From Mikania micrantha (taxonomy: Eukaryota > Streptophyta > Magnoliopsida > Asterales > Asteraceae), in NCBI GenBank assembly GCA_009363875.1, contig CM018682.1, positions 60,100,031-60,164,030 of the forward strand: DNA of 64,000 nt, read 5' to 3'. The notes under the pieces were generated by a model. The model was not told where the DNA came from, ran no database searches, and saw only the letters and a list, made by a program, of their open reading frames with translations. Shown piece after piece: positions 60,326-64,000 of the stretch. The translations under genes and the position numbers were made by a program. Each line of letters begins with the position of its first letter. Within the stretch, counting starts at the first letter, position 1.

Positions 60326-63233
60326 TGTCACACCCCCAATTTTCAACTAACGGAATCATACCGTTTGGAACGTGACAAACCAGGATCTCAGATCATTAGA
60401 CATAACGAAGACCTCCATATGAATTTCAAAACATACTTTGGTCTAAAACTGTAACATCAAAATTTTCAAAGTTTGCGGAAGCGTTTAAAACAATAACAGT
60501 TGTAAAATGTAAATTACAATGCAAAGTTTTCAAATGTTCAAATTCAAATAACTATAATGTAAAAACATTCATGCGACTCAATCTCCTAGTCCATGCCTGC
60601 TTTCTTGTGCACCTTAGCGTCCTGAGAAAACATGTAAATTAAGTCAACACAAAGGTTGGTGCATTACACAGGTTTAAGCATTCACAAATGTTGAAACCAC
60701 AGTTTGAATATAAAGTTTACAGATAACATAATCACACATGCATAGTCATGATAGCTAGTCATATATACTATTTACAAAGTGGTCGACACGAAGCTGACTA
60801 GTGCATGCTATCGCATGTTTTGCCTTGCCACTATTGTCTAGCACAAACAATAGTAATGAGTGTTTGGTCAGTCAAACACTTGCGTAGATCCCATCTACCA
60901 AGTGAGGTTTGTCAAACCTAATAGATCTATTTCCAACTACCACGCTTTGCGCTACGGCAAACTAAAACGGTTCGAAGTGTAAGGACTTGTAAATGCTATG
61001 TTGTCACATAATGTAAACAGCTAACTCATGCAAGTGATATGTATCCAAAAATGTTTGTTGCACATGTTTTCTCCCCCAAAACAGTTAAAATAAGAAAGGG
61101 GCCGTGTACGCACCTTTGATAGTGAGCAGAATGATCAAACACGTGAACTCGTGTAGAAAGTCCTTTACGAAGAACCTGTGTTTTAACAATAACATAGTAT
61201 TATTCGGAATGTCGTTTTATGCTTGAAATCACATACGTATCAACACACGTATGTTAGAGTGTTAAGAATATGCATACGCATGTACGCGTGCCTTTGAAAT
61301 CGTTTAAATAAAATCCTATATGATTTTATTTAAATAAACGTAATTATACGCGATTTCGTTTTCGATCTAAAATGTGACTTTTATTATTCTAATACGTTCG
61401 GGACTGAATTCTGGTTCTAACGCAACTGAAACGAGTCGAATCGGAGTTCGAATGAGAAAGTTATGCTCAAAATACAAAAATTGATTTTCATTTTCAAAAA
61501 CCAGTGGAGGCAAGGGTCGAACCCTTGACCTCCAGGACCGAACACTCACCTCCCACCAACTGTTCTGCCTCCACAATCGCAACTTAATTGGTTTTAAATA
61601 GTTTTAAAGATAGTTCGGCTGGTTCCCCCTTGTTCTTCCAACCGAACCCAATTGAACCCAAATTGACCCTTGATTCGAACTAAATCGAACCACTACCCAT
61701 GGGGCTATTGTTCCATAGATCACAATGAGTTTACAGGTGGGTTTAATTCGAAAACAATTAACAATAACCCGATTAATCGGGTTTGTACACATTCGAACCC
61801 TAACTCATTGATTCCCAATCCGAATCAATCGAATTAATGATCAATTGTTTCTGGACTCATAGGATTTTCATTATACCCTTGATTTTGACTCACACTGTAC
61901 AAATCAATCGAATTTTTGTGTTCTTTTTAACCAAGAACCCTAACTCGTTCTTAACATGCATACTTGAAACCGGTTGTTAACACCCAATTCGAAGGTTTTG
62001 ATAAAATTAACATAGGATTTACTTTAATCGGGATCTTCTGATGCTGTGATACCATTTAATTAAATTTTAGAACTCTTTTCAATAGAAAACCCCAAATCCG
62101 TTTAACATAAGAACCCTAGAATTCGTTCTTGAACTATTCGATATAATTAGATGAAATTATCATAGGTTTCTCCTTTGTCGGGATCTTCTGAAACTAAAGA
62201 CACTGATTAATTTTATTTATAATTACGTTTAAGCAGAAACCCCCAAAACCGAATTTGTGATGAACCCTAGAATTAGCGTTCAATCAATTCGATGTTGTTT
62301 CATAAAATTGACATTGGGTTATCCTTAATCGTATCCTTCTGAAACGAAGTATGATAATTAATTGATTTTAGAGTTCGTTTAATTATAAATCCCCAAACTC
62401 GTTTTTGAGATGAGCCCTAGGAATCGAACTCAATCAATTCGATACTAGAACCACGATTATCATAGGGTTATTCTTAATCGGCCTAGTTAGGGTGTTTAGG
62501 AATGAAAACTTACTTGATTTGATGCTATTTCGATGGAGATCGATTCTAGACTTGATGTTCGGCTTGGTTCTAGATCAAATCGCCTACCCCAGCTTGTTTG
62601 CTTCGAATTGATGGGTGCAAATGGTTCTAATGGAGCCGATTATAGGTTCTGTTAGTGTAATTGTGGTAGTATTAATCGAATTGTGTAAATTGTATGTATA
62701 TCATTGACGGTTACACCTTTTGGGTTCGTTTTTGGTTCAATTCGACGAATTAATGATCTCATAACGTATGGAAACTGATAATAATCATCAATAGAATTAT
62801 TAAGTTTAATTAATTTCGGTTTTTACTTAGTTTAATGTGAAATTCGATTTTATTTGATTGTTTAGCCGAATTTTGACATCAAAATTCTATATTCTAATCT
62901 AATTACAACCTACACTTGCAATTTTTGATGTTTATACATTGTTTTATTCAATTCTAATCCTTATAGTTTGATTTCCAATGATTTCATTAACTTTTGATTA
63001 ACAAAACTAGACCAAAATGTCTAATTGTCATAAATCGGTCCAAAGAGAATATGATTGGGCTAGGTAAATCCATTTGGGCCTCATAAAATACAATTGGGCC
63101 TACCTTCTATCTATTTGGGCCTCATAAAATACAATTGAGCCTACCTTCTGTTTCCAATCTAGTGTCCAGCGAACCTTTTGTGATTTCGTTACTTTCGGTT
63201 AACGGGTTAATTCGAAAATACCGGATTGTCACA
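60326..63233 (-). repeat. 3' LTR of gypsy-3 (2,908 bp)
   Basis: Minus strand start TGTGACAATCCGG (63233), end GGGGGTGTGACA (60326). It shares the block near TCAACACAAAGGTTGGTG (about 60640) with the other gypsy LTRs. Other contents are TGGGCY copies with a 40 bp tandem duplication (63072-63150) and a single CGAACC (63171) instead of an array. 61800-62480 shows four loose repeats of AACCCTAGAATTCG-like sequence with GGGATCTTCTGA. No coding sequence. Confidence 0.85.
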
Positions 63234-63247
63234 TCATCCCCTTGTTG
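63234..63247 (-). promoter_or_regulatory. Polypurine tract of gypsy-3
   Basis: Minus strand CAACAAGGGGATGA directly before the LTR start TGTGACA. A second, internal copy lies at about 63828-63841. Confidence 0.75.
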
Positions 63248-63263
63248 AAAGAATTTTCGTCCC

Positions 63264-63827
63264 GAAAATTAGTAAATGTTAGGAGTAGTTAGGAAAATAC
63301 TTACGAGTTCAAATTGTACGTGTTAGTGTGGTTTGATCATTCCGTGTGCTTGTGTGTACTCACACACAAAATCTAATGCTTGCAACAACACAACTAAGTG
63401 TGATCGTTCAATGTGACTGTTTGCGTGTACACTAGTTTAGTTCACCTAACTGTGACTGTTGTGTTTGATCATACTGTGCTGTGTAACCTCACACATAGTG
63501 AGTGTCTGTAACTGTTTGTACTATGCAACCCCACACATAGCATAGTGAGTGTATGTAACTGTTTGTACTATGCAAACCCGCACATAGCAAAATGTGTGTA
63601 ACCTCACACATAGTGAGTGTCTGTAACTGTTTGTACTATGCAACCCCGCACATAGCAAAATGTGTGTAACTAATCATGTATGTACTACCATAACATGTAA
63701 CATATGAAATGTAACACATAAAATGTATAAAATGTAATGTAGCACAAATGTTTGTAACAAAACCAATTGAATAAAGTGTTTGTGCTTACAGTTTGAAACT
63801 TGCAGTGTTGATGTGTGAAGCATCACG
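63264..63827 (-). other. Non-coding 3' region of gypsy-3 between duplicated polypurine tracts
   Basis: Contains only short tandem repeats and AT/GT-rich sequence. It is bounded by two similar 36-38 bp blocks (63234-63271 and 63828-63863), each with TCATCCCCTTGTTGAA and a TCCCGAAA sequence. Confidence 0.75.
63481..63665. repeat. Minisatellite, about 115 bp period with half-unit
   Basis: The blocks ACCTCACACATAGTGAGTG and AACTGTTTGTACTATGCAA recur; the first at 63486 and 63601 (115 bp apart), the second three times. Confidence 0.85.
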
Positions 63828-63860
63828 TCATCCCCTTGTTGAAGGAAATTTGTCCCGAAA

Positions 63861-64000
63861 TTAACGTGCGCTCTCAATGTTTGTAGTTGTTGTTTTGAAC
63901 AGATGAGGATATTTCTTCATCATTTGATCTTCTCGTTCCCATGTGAATTCAGGACCACGTCGTGAATTCCACCGAACTTTGACTATCGGAATCTTGCTTT
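63861..64000 (-). CDS. pol: Gypsy-3 pol C-terminus (partial)
   Basis: Reading inward from the right edge gives IVKVRWNSRRGPEF then TWEREDQMMKKYPHLF and a short Thr-rich tail, ending at TAA (63863-63861). The spacing of VKVRW...TWE fits the chromodomain core found at the integrase C-terminus of plant chromoviruses, which can bias integration to heterochromatin. That role is known for the family and not shown here. No stop in the visible 45 codons. Confidence 0.88.
   Translation of the reverse strand, partial: SKIPIVKVRWNSRRGPEFTWEREDQMMKKYPHLFKTTTTNIESAR

Larger units (their letters stand above)
60326..64000 (-). mobile_element. Gypsy-3: 3' end of a Ty3/gypsy chromovirus-like element (runs off right edge)
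   Basis: Minus strand: end of pol (64000 to 63861), a 3' untranslated region with minisatellite, polypurine tract, 3' LTR (63233 to 60326), then satellite. The insertion is in an A subunit, and the expected target duplication is TAACT (60321-60325). The pol tail has a chromodomain-like pattern. Its LTR differs from those of gypsy-1 and gypsy-2. Confidence 0.9.

Overview
The window holds no recognisable host gene. It looks like repeat-rich, probably pericentromeric or heterochromatic DNA of a flowering plant: a kilobase-scale tandem satellite invaded by long LTR retrotransposons primed by plant initiator tRNA-Met. The extra open reading frame downstream of pol in the copia elements resembles a protein family that I recall (unverified) as common in daisy-family (Asteraceae) genomes. 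Asteraceae is therefore my best guess, with modest confidence.

Layout, left to right. (1) 1-7159: left-truncated Ty3/gypsy element on the minus strand (gypsy-1). It has an uninterrupted gag-pol frame of at least 1,023 codons running off the left edge, a tRNA-Met primer-binding site and a 3.9 kb 5' LTR. (2) 7160-8874: tandem satellite. (3) 8875-24900: copia element A on the plus strand (SIRE/Maximus-like organisation). It has two about 0.5 kb LTRs and a decayed gag. Protease, integrase and most of RT are missing, and a partial second gypsy (gypsy-2, 13112-17962, minus) sits in their place. The end of RT plus RNase H follows, then a large additional ORF (aORF). (4) 24901-28807: satellite. (5) 28808-39128: copia element B on the minus strand, same family. 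It keeps gag, protease and the aORF but lacks integrase, RT and RNase H. (6) 39129-60325: 21 kb of satellite. (7) 60326-64000: the 3' LTR and the last codons of pol of a third minus-strand gypsy (gypsy-3).

The satellite is a dimer of two diverged subunits, A (about 923 bp) and B (about 993 bp), repeating every about 1,916 bp. The three satellite segments are one ancestral array: removing the copia insertions restores the A/B phase exactly. Target-site duplications (TATTA/TACTA for copia A, GTTAG for copia B) confirm this.

The most unusual signal is a family of dense degenerate arrays of GGTTCG (CGAACC on the other strand). They occur in the LTRs of two gypsy elements, in the U3 of all four copia LTRs, in the copia leader before gag, and twice upstream of the aORF. 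One of the aORF arrays ends in a TATA box whose surroundings match the copia LTR core promoter, which suggests an internal promoter for the aORF. No RNA genes or CRISPR arrays were seen.
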